A DNA stretch of 64,000 nt from Labrenzia sp. DG1229 (GTDB lineage: Bacteria; Pseudomonadota; Alphaproteobacteria; Rhizobiales; Stappiaceae). The DNA is taken from positions 156,440 to 220,439 of the forward strand of contig NZ_KI928927.1 of assembly GCF_000521215.1 (NCBI RefSeq), written 5' to 3'. A program made the position numbers and the translations under genes. Below are positions 18,270 to 26,866 of the stretch, one piece after another (the first letter of the stretch is position 1; each line of letters begins with the position of its first letter). The notes under the pieces are model-generated. The model was not told the origin of the DNA. It saw only the letters and a list, made by a program, of their open reading frames with translations, and searched no databases.

Positions 18270-19234
18270 CAGATTTCAACAGGCTCCGAAAAATCGACAA
18301 TCGGCCCCAGGGGCACGATCCCGTGCGGGTTGCGCACATCACTTCTGGAATGATATCCGCGACGATAAATTTCGAGTTTCACCGTTTCGGCGACACCTGG
18401 CAGTGCGTAGAAGCGTCGTGCATAGGCCCAAAGATTCGGATAGTCGACAAGACGGTGGCGGTTGCACTTGAATGCACTCCAATAGGCAACGTCAAAACGC
18501 GCCAATGTCGGAAACAGCCGGATATCCGCTTCCGTCAAAACGTCCCCGGTCAGCCACGCGCTGGTCTCGAGCGTTTTTTCTATCCTCTCCAGCGCTTCGA
18601 AAACATCCCGGACACCATCGTCATAGGCTGACTGTGAGCGCGCAAAGCCTGTCCGGTAAACACCATTGTTGAGCTTCGGATAGACATAGCTGTTCCAGTC
18701 ATCGATAACCTCCAGCAGGTCCGCTGGTACATAATCGGTCGGATTGTCGGCAATGTCCTGAAAGGCGTCATTGAACATTCGGATGATTTCGGCAGATTCG
18801 TTGCTGACCAGTTTATCCTTCTTCGTGTCCCAGAGCACCGGCACCGTGACGCGGCCGGTATAGTTGTCTGTGCCTGTGGAATAGATCTCGTGCAGCGCGG
18901 AAGAGCCAAAGAGCGCGTCGACATACCCGTCTTCCGGATTGAAAACCCAGCCTTCATCCGTCCGTCTGGGTGCGAGAACCGAAACTGGAATGTGGGTCTG
19001 TAGCCCCTTGAGCGCCCGCATCAGCAGCGTCCTGTGTGCCCAGGGACAATTCCAGGCGACGTAAAGATGATAGCGTCCGCTTTCAGCCTTGAAATCGCCG
19101 TGTCCCGTCGGTCCTGCCGACCCATCGCGTGTAACCCAGGATCTGATCTGGGCGCGAGAACGTTCGAATCGATCGGATGCAACGCTGTCACCTGTAGCGT
19201 CCTTGTCCCAGACACCGTCTACAAGCAATCCCAT
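18266..19234 (-). CDS. Glutathionyl-hydroquinone reductase (GST, Xi class)
   Basis: Reduces S-glutathionyl-hydroquinones to hydroquinones with glutathione; YqjG/PcpF-type, 322 residues. The catalytic Cys63 lies in the diagnostic YVAWNCPWAHRTL. The GST-like N-terminal part continues with TVPVLWDTKKDKLVSNESAE. The C-terminal helical domain has TEADIRLFPTLARFDVAYW. The length agrees with the family. Its 3' end overlaps the convergent GT2 gene by four bases. GNAT and moaB lie upstream on the same strand with small gaps. Confidence 0.93.
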   Translation of the reverse strand: MGLLVDGVWDKDATGDSVASDRFERSRAQIRSWVTRDGSAGPTGHGDFKAESGRYHLYVAWNCPWAHRTLLMRALKGLQTHIPVSVLAPRRTDEGWVFNPEDGYVDALFGSSALHEIYSTGTDNYTGRVTVPVLWDTKKDKLVSNESAEIIRMFNDAFQDIADNPTDYVPADLLEVIDDWNSYVYPKLNNGVYRTGFARSQSAYDDGVRDVFEALERIEKTLETSAWLTGDVLTEADIRLFPTLARFDVAYWSAFKCNRHRLVDYPNLWAYARRFYALPGVAETVKLEIYRRGYHSRSDVRNPHGIVPLGPIVDFSEPVEIC

Positions 19235-19270
19235 TTCGCACTCCCATTCGCCCGCAGTCTTTGTATTTCG

Positions 19271-19771
19271 TCAAAGTGTCCGGGTCATGCGGACGGCGGG
19301 AAAAACCACACCGCCCGGCAAGATTATCGGAAACGGCTCCACGGTTTTGAAGCCACAGGCTTGGTAAAACGCTTCGCCGTTCAGTGTCGAATAACAATTC
19401 AGTTCCTGCAGTCCGGCTGCTGCAGCTTCTTCCAGACACCGTTCCATCAAGGCACGTCCGATACCCTTGTCCGTGTGGTCGGGATCGGTTCCAAAATGAC
19501 GGATATTGCCGTTTGAATCCGTTTCGTCCCTGCCTGTCGGGGAATGCTTGGTCCATCCTCCCACACCGACAATCTGGCCATCGTGAAACTCGGCTGCATA
19601 GTAGGTTTCCGAGGTCAGTAGGTTCGGCTGTGCGTCGGTTATGAGCGGCAGCGCCCTTCGAAGGGTTTCTGCATCATATGCCTCTGCCAGAAGAACAGAA
19701 TAACTTTGCGCGAGCAGCGCTGAAACGGCGGCTGCATCGGCAGCAGTTGTTTCACGGATCCTGAATGGCAT
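19271..19771 (-). CDS. GNAT-family N-acetyltransferase
   Basis: A 166-residue acetyltransferase. The acetyl-CoA loop is seen as HFGTDPDHTDKGIGRALME (Q/RxxGxG/A region), followed by the strand and helix LNCYSTLNGEAFYQACGF. The N-terminus RIRETTAADAAAVSALL is the usual GNAT opening. The acceptor is unknown. I prefer the ATG at 19771 with AGGAAG upstream; a longer frame to 19813 would overlap moaB. The moaB stop lies 5 bases upstream, so the two are probably translated from one transcript. Confidence 0.85.
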   Translation of the reverse strand: MPFRIRETTAADAAAVSALLAQSYSVLLAEAYDAETLRRALPLITDAQPNLLTSETYYAAEFHDGQIVGVGGWTKHSPTGRDETDSNGNIRHFGTDPDHTDKGIGRALMERCLEEAAAAGLQELNCYSTLNGEAFYQACGFKTVEPFPIILPGGVVFPAVRMTRTL

Positions 19772-19775
19772 CGCG

Positions 19776-20333
19776 TCACGCTTCCTGGAGCTTCCCGCGC
19801 TTGAGGTGCTCATCGAGTCGCGGCATGATTTCTACGAAATTGCAGGGCATGTGGCGATAGTCGAGTTGCCATTTCAGGATGCCGTCCCAGGCATCCTTGC
19901 AGGCTCCGGGCGAACCGGGAAGCACGAAAATGTAAGTCGCGCCCGCAACGCCGCCGGTTGCTCGCGACTGGATCGTGGATGTGCCGATCTTGTCGTAGGA
20001 AATACGGTGAAAAACTTCCGAGAACCCGTCCATCCGTTTTTCAAACAGCGGTTCCATCGCCTCCGGCGTGACATCTCTGCCGGTAAAACCCGTGCCTCCG
20101 GTCGATATGATGACGTCGACGCCTTTGTCGGCAATCCATTTCCTTGCAATCTCCTGGATGGCGGGAACGTCATCGGTGACGATCTTGCGGTCGGCGAGCA
20201 CATGCCCTGCCTTTTCAGCCCGGTCTGCAAGGGTGTTTCCGGATCGGTCTTCTTCCGGCTTTCGGGTGTCGGAAACGGTCAGAACCGCGATGTTGAGCGG
20301 TACAAAGGGACGGGACTCATCGATACGTGACAT
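19776..20333 (-). CDS. moaB: Molybdenum cofactor biosynthesis protein B
   Basis: Adenylates molybdopterin before molybdenum insertion (MoaB/MogA family, cytosolic). From the ATG at 20333 (perfect AAAGGAGT, 5 bases ahead) it has 185 residues. The signature GGTGFTGRDVTPEA spans 79-92, and FVLPGSPGACKDAWDGIL follows near the end. The N-terminal LNIAVLTVSDTRKPEEDRSG is typical. No other moa or mog gene is present. It heads a likely operon moaB-GNAT-GHR on the minus strand. Confidence 0.94.
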   Translation of the reverse strand: MSRIDESRPFVPLNIAVLTVSDTRKPEEDRSGNTLADRAEKAGHVLADRKIVTDDVPAIQEIARKWIADKGVDVIISTGGTGFTGRDVTPEAMEPLFEKRMDGFSEVFHRISYDKIGTSTIQSRATGGVAGATYIFVLPGSPGACKDAWDGILKWQLDYRHMPCNFVEIMPRLDEHLKRGKLQEA

Positions 20334-20475
20334 GTGGCACTCCTTTGTTCGAGACATAGGGGAAGTTGAGTCATTCTTCCAGTGGTTGCCGGACTGCGCG
20401 TGCCAGACCCATCTACGCGAAATAAAATTACAAAAAATAACAAGAATGGGACACTTGCAAAATAATTAGGTCAGT

Positions 20476-20493
20476 ATTATTGACTTAAATAAT
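20476..20493. promoter_or_regulatory. AT-rich inverted repeat upstream of the aminotransferase
   Basis: ATTATT (20476-20481) and AATAAT (20488-20493) are perfect inverted hexamers around GACTTA, centred 33 bases before the ATG. The region is much more AT-rich than its surroundings. It could be an operator or just a promoter. Confidence 0.4.
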
Positions 20494-20517
20494 CGATAAC
20501 ATGCTTGAGAGCCGATC

Positions 20518-21744
20518 ATGACAACCTGGGACAGTCTCTACGCCAGACGGGCGACGCGAATGCGCGCATCGGAAATTCGCGAACTCCTCAAGCTGTTGGA
20601 CAGGCCGGATGTGATTTCCTTTGCAGGAGGCATTCCGGATCCGGCACTTTTTCCGGCCAGGGAATTCAAGCAGGCCTATTCCGACATCCTGGGCGGTCCG
20701 GAGGCGGAAAGGGCACTCCAGTACGGCATCAGCGAAGGCAGCATCAGGCTACGCCAATGGATTGTCGATCACATGAGAGAACTTGGTGTTTCCTGCAATC
20801 TGGAGAACATTCTCATCACGTCCGGATCTCAGCAGGGCCTCGATTACATCGGCAAACTGTTCCTGTCCGAAGACGATACTGCTCTTGTTCAATGGCCGAC
20901 CTATCTCGGAGCGGTCCAGGCGTTCAACGCGTACGAGCTTCATTTTGAACGGCTGGAGCCGCGCGCCAATCTGGACGCGGGTGACTATCTTGCCAGAGCG
21001 GAAGAAAAGGGCGGCGCAGTCAAATTCGCATATCTTTCGCCGGACTTTGCTAATCCGACAGGCCTGTCGCTTGACTTGGAAGAGCGCAAGCGCATTCTGT
21101 CGCTTGCTGGCGATCTCGCCTGCGCCGTGATCGAAGATGCTCCCTATCAGAGCCTTCGCTATGACGGCGAGCCGGTAAGGGCGATGCTGGCGCTTGATTG
21201 CGATTGCAACGGCGGCATTGAAAACAGCCGGACGCTTTATTGCGGCAGTTTTTCAAAGTCGCTTTCGCCCGGCCTGCGGCTCGGCTGGATCTGTGCGGCG
21301 TCCGAAGTCATTTCCCGGCTGGTTCTGATCAAACAGGCGAGTGATCTCAACACACCGGTTCTCAACCAGGAAGCCATGGCGCGCGTTGCCGAGACGAAGT
21401 TCGAGAGCCATACCGCGCGCACAAATGCGATTTACAGGGAACGTCGTGACGCAATGCTTGCGGCCCTGGAAAAACACTTGCCCGCTGGTACGAGCTGGAC
21501 CCGGCCGGAAGGCGGCATGTTCATCTGGGTGGAGTTGCCGGAGGAACTTGATGCGTCGGATTTGCTTGAGCGCTCGGTCGAGACCGCAAAGGTGGCCTTT
21601 GTACCCGGCAAGGCCTTTCATCCGGACGGGAGCGGCGGCAACACCTTGAGACTGAGTTTTTCCTGCGCCGACACGGGCAAAATTGAACAGGGAATTTCAA
21701 GGCTTGGTGCCCTGATCAGCGAAACTGTCATGTCCAGGCAGTAA
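20518..21744 (+). CDS. PLP-dependent aminotransferase, class I/II (2-aminoadipate/LysN-like)
   Basis: A fold-type I aminotransferase of 408 residues. The PLP lysine is K247 in CGSFSKSLSPGLRLGW. VISFAGGIPDPALFP near the N-terminus and YLSPDFANPTGLSLD in the middle resemble the MocR-related stand-alone aminotransferases (2-aminoadipate, valine-pyruvate or branched-chain types). The exact amino donor cannot be given. It has no HTH domain, so it is an enzyme and not a regulator. It starts at the ATG at 20518 after an AT-rich promoter region; a ceramidase-like gene follows in the same direction. Confidence 0.88.
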   Translation: MTTWDSLYARRATRMRASEIRELLKLLDRPDVISFAGGIPDPALFPAREFKQAYSDILGGPEAERALQYGISEGSIRLRQWIVDHMRELGVSCNLENILITSGSQQGLDYIGKLFLSEDDTALVQWPTYLGAVQAFNAYELHFERLEPRANLDAGDYLARAEEKGGAVKFAYLSPDFANPTGLSLDLEERKRILSLAGDLACAVIEDAPYQSLRYDGEPVRAMLALDCDCNGGIENSRTLYCGSFSKSLSPGLRLGWICAASEVISRLVLIKQASDLNTPVLNQEAMARVAETKFESHTARTNAIYRERRDAMLAALEKHLPAGTSWTRPEGGMFIWVELPEELDASDLLERSVETAKVAFVPGKAFHPDGSGGNTLRLSFSCADTGKIEQGISRLGALISETVMSRQ

Positions 21745-21825
21745 CATCACCCGTCACAAACTTGGTCCTGAATGCGAAGGTCGGCATAAGCAGTTTAACC
21801 GGAACTGCGAACCGAATTGAGGCGC

Positions 21826-22470
21826 ATGGAACTTCACGAGAAGCTGGACAACTACTGCGAACGCGTCGGACCTGAGTTCTGGTCTGAGCCATTGAACGCC
21901 ATGACCAATGCCGCGTTTCTGATTGCGGCTTTGGCCGCATTTCTGATCTGGCGCAGAAAAACACCGAACGACCTGGCGGGCTTCGGCCTGATCGTCGTTC
22001 TTGCCGCAATAGGCATCGGGTCGTTCCTCTTTCACACTCTTGCAACAAGGTGGGCATCGCTTGCCGACGTCATTCCGATCGCGATTTTCATCCATTTTTA
22101 TCTTTTCCTCGCGCTCAATCGTTTTTTGCAGCTGCAATGGTGGGCAGCTCTCGGCATCGTTATCGCGTTTTTTGCAGTAACGCCGTTCGCCGGACAGGCA
22201 ATTGCGCCGCTTGTCGGGTCTTCGGCCGGTTACGTGCCTGCACTCCTGGCAATTTTTGGTGTTGGAACACTGTTTGTTCCTAAAAATCAGAAGCTTGGTC
22301 TACAGGTATTGCTGACAGGGCTGGTGTTCCTTGCCTCGCTCGCATTTCGCACGATGGATGAACCTCTTTGCGCGCATCTTGCGTTTGGAACGCATTTCCT
22401 GTGGCATGTCCTGAACGGGGTCGTGCTGTTTTTGTTGATACGGGTTCTTATTTTACAGCGCGCGAGATAA
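21826..22470 (+). CDS. Ceramidase-like integral membrane protein (CREST superfamily)
   Basis: A 214-residue protein with about seven membrane segments, resembling alkaline ceramidase/PAQR-like hydrolases. Conserved polar points are seen: DNYCERVGPEFWSEPLNAMT at the N-terminus, GSFLFHTLATRWASLADVIPI in the second/third segment (Ser, His and Asp of the zinc-hydrolase motif), and HLAFGTHFLWHVLNG with two or three His at the end. Those are the expected Zn-site residues. The real substrate, ceramide or another lipid amide, is unproven. It begins at ATG 21826, 81 bases after the aminotransferase. Confidence 0.8.
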   Translation: MELHEKLDNYCERVGPEFWSEPLNAMTNAAFLIAALAAFLIWRRKTPNDLAGFGLIVVLAAIGIGSFLFHTLATRWASLADVIPIAIFIHFYLFLALNRFLQLQWWAALGIVIAFFAVTPFAGQAIAPLVGSSAGYVPALLAIFGVGTLFVPKNQKLGLQVLLTGLVFLASLAFRTMDEPLCAHLAFGTHFLWHVLNGVVLFLLIRVLILQRAR

Positions 22471-22581
22471 ACCGCAGAGACATTTAAGGAATTTGCAGTC
22501 AAAGTTGTAATGTGCAGCACCAGCCGGATTGCATCCAGAAACAGCGACAGAGCCGAGAAGGTCAGGGAGACAGGAAACGTC

Positions 22582-24876
22582 ATGAGCGATAGCAACAAGA
22601 CCGAGCACGATCTGACCGAAGCAGCGCTTTATTATCACGAGAATCCGAAGCCCGGTAAGCTGGAGATACAGCCGACAAAACCGCTTGGAAACCAGCGCGA
22701 CCTGGCACTGGCCTATTCACCCGGTGTTGCTGCGCCCTGTCTTGCAATCGCCGACGACCCGTCAAAGGCTGCTATCTACACGTCGCGTGCCAATCTTGTG
22801 GCCGTCATCTCCAACGGCACCGCTGTTCTTGGGCTCGGCCATATTGGTCCGCTCGCATCCAAGCCGGTGATGGAGGGAAAGGCGGTCCTTTTCAAGAAGT
22901 TCGCAGGGATTGATGTTTTCGACATCGAAGTGGACGAACTGGACGTCGACAAGTTCGTCGATGCGGTTTCGGTGTTGGAACCGACTTTCGGTGGCATCAA
23001 TCTGGAAGACATCAAGGCACCGGAATGCTTCATGGTCGAGGCAAAGCTCCGGGAAAAGATGAAAATTCCTGTCTTTCACGACGACCAGCACGGCACCGCG
23101 ATCATCGTCGGAGCCGCCGTCCGAAACGGATTGCATCTTGCGGGCAAGAAAATCGAGGATGCCAAGATCGTCGCTTCCGGCGCCGGAGCTGCGGCTCTTG
23201 CCTGCCTGAACATGCTTGTCTCCCTCGGCGCGAAGCGTGAGAATATCTGGATCACGGATATCGAAGGTGTCGTCTACGAGGGCCGTGAAAAGCTCATGGA
23301 CGAGTGGAAATCCGTGTTCGCGCAAAAGACCGATCTGAGAACACTGGAAGAAGTCATTGACGGTGCGGATGTGTTCCTTGGCCTTTCCGTAGGCGGCGTG
23401 CTCAAGCCGCAGATGGTCGAGAAGATGGGCAAGGGACCGTTGATTCTGGCATTGGCCAACCCCAATCCGGAAATCATGCCCGAAGAAGCCCTGGCTGTGC
23501 GCGATGATGTTGTGATGTGTACCGGCCGGTCCGATTACCCGAACCAGGTCAACAACGTCATTTGCTTTCCCTTCATCTTCCGTGGTGCTCTGGATGTCGG
23601 AGCAACAACCATCAACGAACATATGAAGCGCGCGGCTGTGGAAGCCATTGCGGGTCTTGCACAGGAAGAGCCTTCCGACGTCGTGGCGCGTGCCTATGGT
23701 GGCAAAACCGAGACTTTCGGTCCGAACTACCTGATCCCGTCACCTTTCGACCAGCGCCTCATTCTGCGCGTCGCCCCGGCCGTCGCCAAGGCGGCGATGG
23801 AATCCGGTGTCGCGACGCGGCCGATCACAGATTTCGATGCTTATTACGACCGGTTGAACCGCTTTGTCTTCCGTTCCGGCCTGATCATGAAGCCGATCAT
23901 CCAGAATGCGTCGAAGGAGCCGCAAAGGATCATTTATGCTGAAGGTGAGGACGAGCGCGTGTTACGTGCGGCGCAGGTCCTGATCGAGGACCACATTGCC
24001 AAACCGATCCTGGTCGGCCGCCCCGATGTTCTGCAGCAGCGTTGCGAGCGGTTCGGCCTGAAGATTCGTCCCGATATTGATTTTGAATACGTCAACCCGC
24101 AGGACGACCCGCGCTACCGTGACTATGTGGATGAGTATTTCGAGTGTGTCGGTCGAAAGGGTCTGCCGCCCAGTGCCGCCCGGACCGTCGTACGAACCAA
24201 CGCGACTGTCATATCCGCCCTTGCCGTGAGACGGGGCGATGCGGACGCGGTCATCTGCGGTCTGGAGGGGCGTTTCATCCGGCATCTGCGCGACATCAAG
24301 CAGGTGATCGGCGTTTGCGAGACGGCCCGCGATCTTTCCGCCATGTCCCTGCTGATCAACAGTCAGGGTGCCCTTTTCATGTCGGACACGTTCGTCACTG
24401 AAGATCCGACCGCCGAAGAGATTTCGGAAATGGCCATCCTGGCCGCTCAGGAAATTCGCCGCTTCGGCATCGAACCCAAGATCGCACTTCTGTCGATGTC
24501 CAACTTCGGTTCCAGAGAAACGGCATCATCGCGCAAGATGCGTGAGGCGTTGGACATCATCTGGGAACGCCATCCGGAACTGGAAGCGGACGGGGAAATG
24601 CACGGCGACTCGGCGTTGAGCGAAACGTTGCGGGAACAGGTGATGCCGGGCAGCAGGTTGAAAGGCGAAGCCAATCTGCTGCTTTTCCCGAACCTCGATT
24701 CGGCCAATATCGCCCACAACCTCCTGAAGGTGGCGACACAGGCACTGCATGTCGGCCCGATTCTGCTGGGAGCGGCAAAAACGGCACATATCCTGACACC
24801 GTCCGTGACCTCGCGCGGTGTGGTCAACATGTCGGCATTGGCAAGCGTCGAAGCACAGACCCGGTTGGCCGATTAG
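22582..24876 (+). CDS. maeB: NADP-type malic enzyme with C-terminal phosphotransacetylase-like domain
   Basis: Oxidatively decarboxylates malate to pyruvate. The 764-residue length is that of MaeB-type two-domain enzymes. Residues 1-430 form the malic-enzyme part: [13 protein letters not shown], the metal/substrate run [13 protein letters not shown], and the nucleotide-binding [15 protein letters not shown]. The remaining part resembles phosphate acetyltransferase ([31 protein letters not shown]) and probably serves regulation, not PTA activity. I start at ATG 22582 with AGGA upstream and drop a 24-residue in-frame extension. Whether NAD or NADP is used cannot be decided. Confidence 0.95.
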   Translation: MSDSNKTEHDLTEAALYYHENPKPGKLEIQPTKPLGNQRDLALAYSPGVAAPCLAIADDPSKAAIYTSRANLVAVISNGTAVLGLGHIGPLASKPVMEGKAVLFKKFAGIDVFDIEVDELDVDKFVDAVSVLEPTFGGINLEDIKAPECFMVEAKLREKMKIPVFHDDQHGTAIIVGAAVRNGLHLAGKKIEDAKIVASGAGAAALACLNMLVSLGAKRENIWITDIEGVVYEGREKLMDEWKSVFAQKTDLRTLEEVIDGADVFLGLSVGGVLKPQMVEKMGKGPLILALANPNPEIMPEEALAVRDDVVMCTGRSDYPNQVNNVICFPFIFRGALDVGATTINEHMKRAAVEAIAGLAQEEPSDVVARAYGGKTETFGPNYLIPSPFDQRLILRVAPAVAKAAMESGVATRPITDFDAYYDRLNRFVFRSGLIMKPIIQNASKEPQRIIYAEGEDERVLRAAQVLIEDHIAKPILVGRPDVLQQRCERFGLKIRPDIDFEYVNPQDDPRYRDYVDEYFECVGRKGLPPSAARTVVRTNATVISALAVRRGDADAVICGLEGRFIRHLRDIKQVIGVCETARDLSAMSLLINSQGALFMSDTFVTEDPTAEEISEMAILAAQEIRRFGIEPKIALLSMSNFGSRETASSRKMREALDIIWERHPELEADGEMHGDSALSETLREQVMPGSRLKGEANLLLFPNLDSANIAHNLLKVATQALHVGPILLGAAKTAHILTPSVTSRGVVNMSALASVEAQTRLAD

Positions 24877-24983
24877 GCCCGGAGAACCCGGCAGGAAAAC
24901 CGGCTGCTTCAATTCGCGCGTTCACCTTTGCGATGCGGACCTTTAAACCGGCCCGCGTCCTGTCCCGAAAACAAAGTCGCACC

Positions 24984-25322
24984 ATGACCGTGAAAACGCC
25001 CGAAAACTGCGTCAGCAAGCAGGATATCCGAACTGCGATTGACACATTGGACGAGGAGTTGATCCGGATCTTCGCGCGCCGGCAGGGTTACGTCCGGCGA
25101 ATGTCGCAAATCAAGCGGCATCCCGATGAAGCATTCGATCGCGAGCGTATCGAAACAATGATTGCAGCAATCCGTCAGCGCGCCGAAGGCCTTGGTCTGG
25201 AACCCGCGCAGGCTGAGTTGGTCTGGCGGACGCTGATCGACTGGAATGTGGCATGGGAGAAACGGGCGATATCCACACGTCTGGAAAAGGCAGATATTGC
25301 GTCTGTCGAAACCGCCGACTGA
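24984..25322 (+). CDS. Chorismate mutase, AroQ type
   Basis: Converts chorismate to prephenate at the head of Phe/Tyr synthesis. The 112 residues from ATG 24984 form the all-helical AroQ unit: IRTAIDTLDEELIRIFARRQ, then the active-site RRMSQIKRHPDEAFDRERIE, and ELVWRTLIDWNVAWEK at the end. It is a single-domain enzyme, not fused to prephenate dehydratase. A longer frame from 24933 is unlikely. It stands 107 bases after maeB. Confidence 0.85.
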   Translation: MTVKTPENCVSKQDIRTAIDTLDEELIRIFARRQGYVRRMSQIKRHPDEAFDRERIETMIAAIRQRAEGLGLEPAQAELVWRTLIDWNVAWEKRAISTRLEKADIASVETAD

Positions 25323-25415
25323 ATGTTTTTAGTGCAATGGTGGCTGTTCGGATCGTCAGGAGTACCTAATTAAAGACAAAAGCCGATTGGCAGCCTCTCT
25401 TGTTCGGAGCCCTGA

Positions 25416-26537
25416 ATGAACGTCCTGAGTTTTTGCACGACTTCAGCCGCAGCGTTGGTCCTTCTGGCCGGTTCAGCAGTGATGATGCCTGCCGCCGCCC
25501 AGTCATCGGTAAATCCCGAAACGGTTACGGATGGTCTTGCTTATCCGTGGAGCGTGGCGTTTCTGCCTGAAGGCGGCTACCTGGTGACCGAGCGCGACGG
25601 TCTCTTGAAATTCGTTTCCGCCGAGGGCGACCAGAGCGTGGTGTCCGGTACGCCCGAAGTCTTTGCGCAAGGCCAGGGTGGTCTGCTCGATGTCGTGCTC
25701 AGTCCCGGATTTGAAAGCGATCGCACGATCTACATGACCTTCTCGCAAGGTTCGCCCGAAGGAGCAGGGACGTCTCTCTATCGGGCAAAGCTGATGGCAG
25801 ATGGAGAAAGTTACCGGCTTGAAGACGGCGAGACGATTTTCCGGGCCAACAATCGCGCCTATGGCGGGCGTCATTTCGGTTCTCGGCTTGCCTTTGCTCC
25901 TGATGGGACCCTGTTCATGACACTGGGCGACAGGGGAGAAGGTTCGCGTTCGCAGGACCCGTCGGAACACACTGGCTCGGTGCTGCGACTGACCTCGAAC
26001 GGCGATCCCGCACCTGGCAATCCGTTTGAAGGCCGGGAGGGTTACAAACCGGAAATCTGGTCCATCGGACACCGGAACCCGCAAAGTGCGGCAATCAATC
26101 CCGTCACCGGAAAGCTCTGGACGGTTGAGCACGGTGCCCGTGGCGGTGACGAAGTCAATATTCCGGAAGCCGGCAAGAATTACGGCTGGCCGGTGATCTC
26201 CTACGGACGGCACTATTCCGGTGGCAAGATCGGCGAGGGAACGTCCCGGGACGGCATGGAACAACCTGTCTACTACTGGGATCCGTCGATTGCTCCTTCC
26301 GGAATGGCTTTCGTCAAAAGCGGCCTTTATCCCGACTGGCAGGGAGACCTGCTGGTTGGTGCATTGCGCGGGCAACATCTTTCCAGGCTCAGGCTGGACG
26401 GTGACAGCATAGCTTCTGAAGAACAGCTTCTGGCCGAGTTGGGTGAACGTATCCGGGATGTTCGTCAGGCACCTGACGGATTTCTCTATGTTCTGACTGA
26501 CAGTGATGACGGCCGGTTGATCCGATTGGTCCCGTGA
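25416..26537 (+). CDS. PQQ-dependent sugar dehydrogenase-like protein (Asd/YliI type)
   Basis: A secreted beta-propeller of the soluble aldose dehydrogenase/sorbosone dehydrogenase family, 373 residues. The signal peptide covers about 1-28 (ends AAAQS). Family landmarks are LAYPWSVAFLPEGGYLVTE, QGGLLDVVLSPGFESDR, and the active-site run SIGHRNPQSAAINPVTGKL followed by EHGARGGDEVN. These PQQ/Ca contacts predict an aldose oxidase using PQQ in the periplasm. No PQQ synthesis genes are in the window, so cofactor supply is unknown. Confidence 0.92.
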   Translation: MNVLSFCTTSAAALVLLAGSAVMMPAAAQSSVNPETVTDGLAYPWSVAFLPEGGYLVTERDGLLKFVSAEGDQSVVSGTPEVFAQGQGGLLDVVLSPGFESDRTIYMTFSQGSPEGAGTSLYRAKLMADGESYRLEDGETIFRANNRAYGGRHFGSRLAFAPDGTLFMTLGDRGEGSRSQDPSEHTGSVLRLTSNGDPAPGNPFEGREGYKPEIWSIGHRNPQSAAINPVTGKLWTVEHGARGGDEVNIPEAGKNYGWPVISYGRHYSGGKIGEGTSRDGMEQPVYYWDPSIAPSGMAFVKSGLYPDWQGDLLVGALRGQHLSRLRLDGDSIASEEQLLAELGERIRDVRQAPDGFLYVLTDSDDGRLIRLVP

Positions 26538-26582
26538 TTGCCGGAACGCTTTGTCGCCGAAAGACAAATCCTGCACATTCGC

Positions 26583-26611
26583 TTGACATTTTGCGTCCAT
26601 AAGACGATATA
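26583..26611 (+). promoter_or_regulatory. Predicted promoter of the DEAD-box helicase
   Basis: TTGACA (26583-26588) followed by 17 bases and GATATA (26606-26611). Transcription from here leaves a leader of about 250 bases before the helicase start, long for such a gene. The whole gap 26538-26866 (329 bases) shows no coding frame of its own. Confidence 0.55.
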
Positions 26612-26811
26612 CCGGCCAGCAATTGCTGCCGCGTGAGCAGATTCAATGCACCGATTGCCCGAAAACGCATCGTTTCCGGAGCAGGGTGACTTCCAGTTGC
26701 ACAGAATTCGAGCCTGATGATAGGCTCAACCAGTTCCCACATCACGTTAGGGTCTGGCGGCACAGAGCACAGTCTCTTTCGGGGATCTTGCTGCCGCGAA
26801 CCGACACCAAG

Positions 26812-26832
26812 CCGCAAAGGAAGACTTTGCGG
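26812..26832 (+). promoter_or_regulatory. Leader hairpin of the DEAD-box helicase
   Basis: CCGCAAAG (26812-26819), GAAGA loop, CTTTGCGG (26825-26832): a perfect 8-bp stem in the presumed 5' leader, 34 bases before the ATG. Leaders of cold-shock RNA helicases are often regulated, so this could control translation. That is inference. Confidence 0.4.
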
Positions 26833-26866
26833 TGACACGGGCGTTTGTGACGCTCGAAACAAGGAA

